From: JAWKZG01 sp041396125
Lineage (GTDB): Bacteria; Pseudomonadota; Gammaproteobacteria; Competibacterales; Competibacteraceae
Direction: 5' to 3'
DNA length: 64,000 nucleotides
Assembly (NCBI GenBank): GCA_041396125.1
Contig: JAWKZG010000009.1
Coordinates: 161,882 to 225,881 of the forward strand
The position numbers and the translations under genes are program-made. Below the pieces are notes generated by a model. The model had not been told where the DNA came from. It saw only the letters and a list, made by a program, of their open reading frames with translations, and made no database searches. This document shows, in pieces, positions 63,789 to 64,000 of this stretch (the stretch's first letter is position 1; every line of letters begins with the position of its first letter).

Positions 63789-64000
63789 TCAGGAACGTCT
63801 GAGAGGCAGATCCAGACCGATTCCTTCCAGTTCGCCGAACAATTCGTACAGTTTTTCGACATCTGCCTGTGGCAGCGGCGGGCCGAGAATCGAATTGATA
63901 TTGCTGGCCAGATGCGTCTGATCGCCGGTGCCAAACAGGATCACATCGGCACCGGGCTCATGGCGGGCAAAGCGGTAGGCGGCATCAATCACACTGTCTG
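63789..64000 (-). CDS. C-terminus of an aldo/keto reductase-family protein (partial)
   Basis: The frame enters from the right edge and stops at 63789, giving about 70 residues: 'VIDAAYRFARHEPGADVILF', 'GTGDQTHLASNINSILGPPL' and 'LFGELEGIGLDLPLRRS'. The 'GTGxxxHLxxNI' segment is the NADP-phosphate-binding end of aldo/keto reductases. Catalytic residues lie outside the window. Confidence 0.75.
   Translation of the reverse strand, partial: DSVIDAAYRFARHEPGADVILFGTGDQTHLASNINSILGPPLPQADVEKLYELFGELEGIGLDLPLRRS

Noticed and set aside
1..64000. tRNA or rRNA genes
   Set aside because: No cloverleaf-type or rRNA-like segment was recognised on either strand, although no scanning program was run.

Overview
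The window looks like chromosomal DNA of a gammaproteobacterium. The order uvrA - YajR-type MFS transporter - ssb, the divergent tesA / ybbA-ybbP arrangement, PriA, a PBP4-type DacB and a c-type cytochrome pair for thiosulfate oxidation (TsdB-TsdA) all fit this. Most housekeeping genes are GC-rich, and several AT-rich stretches (about 7.0-7.5 kb, 51.7-56.5 kb, 59.4-60.5 kb) look acquired. I cannot name the genus.

Layout. 1-3.1 kb: 2-aminoethylphosphonate-type ABC transporter (end of binding protein, ATPase, fused permease). 3.1-8.6 kb: a secreted PI-PLC-domain protein and a divergent LacI regulator with two candidate operators, bracketed by two 36-bp copies of the permease 3' end. 8.8-13.0 kb: aldo/keto reductase, collagen-like secreted protein, relics of an IS1 transposase and a DUF1232 gene, and tsdBA. 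13.2-21.8 kb: a four-gene Trypco2 - trypsin - MoxR ATPase - vWA-like/FGE cassette lying between intact uvrA and a diverged 302-bp copy of the uvrA 3' end. 21.9-23.9 kb: MFS transporter and ssb, whose acidic tip is destroyed by an 11-bp tandem duplication. 24.1-29.5 kb: an apparent defence island of XRE regulator, broken ImmA peptidase, PIN-like protein, HsdM relic, RecQ-phosphoribosyltransferase fusion and DprA-like protein. 29.6-36.8 kb: molybdopterin oxidoreductase, dacB, frameshifted priA, BtuF-like protein, small membrane protein. 36.9-45.0 kb: Crp relic, nuclease/PPC gene, DUF2061 gene behind a Fur-like box, a two-component system with a spondin-domain protein, aminopeptidase P. 45.1-51.5 kb: START-like protein with a tandem-ATG leader, tesA, frameshifted ybbA-ybbP, serine hydrolase. 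51.7-56.7 kb: MITE-like element, SIR2-HerA defence pair, orphan VapB. 56.7-60.5 kb: ureidoglycolate lyase-like, MDR oxidoreductase, SMI1/KNR4-like and acyltransferase genes. 60.5-63.1 kb: a nested IS1-family element and an ISAs1-family element. The window ends in a small lipoprotein and the C-terminus of an aldo/keto reductase.

How the parts relate. Three separate predicted conflict or defence loci sit within about 43 kb, interleaved with core genes. Two cargo segments (PLC-lacI and the Trypco2/MoxR cassette) share one architecture: cargo placed directly behind a host gene, with a diverged second copy of that gene's 3' end on the far side and no recombinase inside. Single-crossover integration of circular DNA carrying a related 3' end would explain both.

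Caveat. An unusual number of genes carry one or more apparent frameshifts (ImmA, priA, ybbA, ybbP, SIR2, nuclease/PPC, serine hydrolase, SMI1/KNR4, two small proteins, IS1 transposase). Genuine decay and consensus indel errors cannot be told apart from the sequence alone. Functional calls rest on recognised motifs and family resemblance; no search was run.
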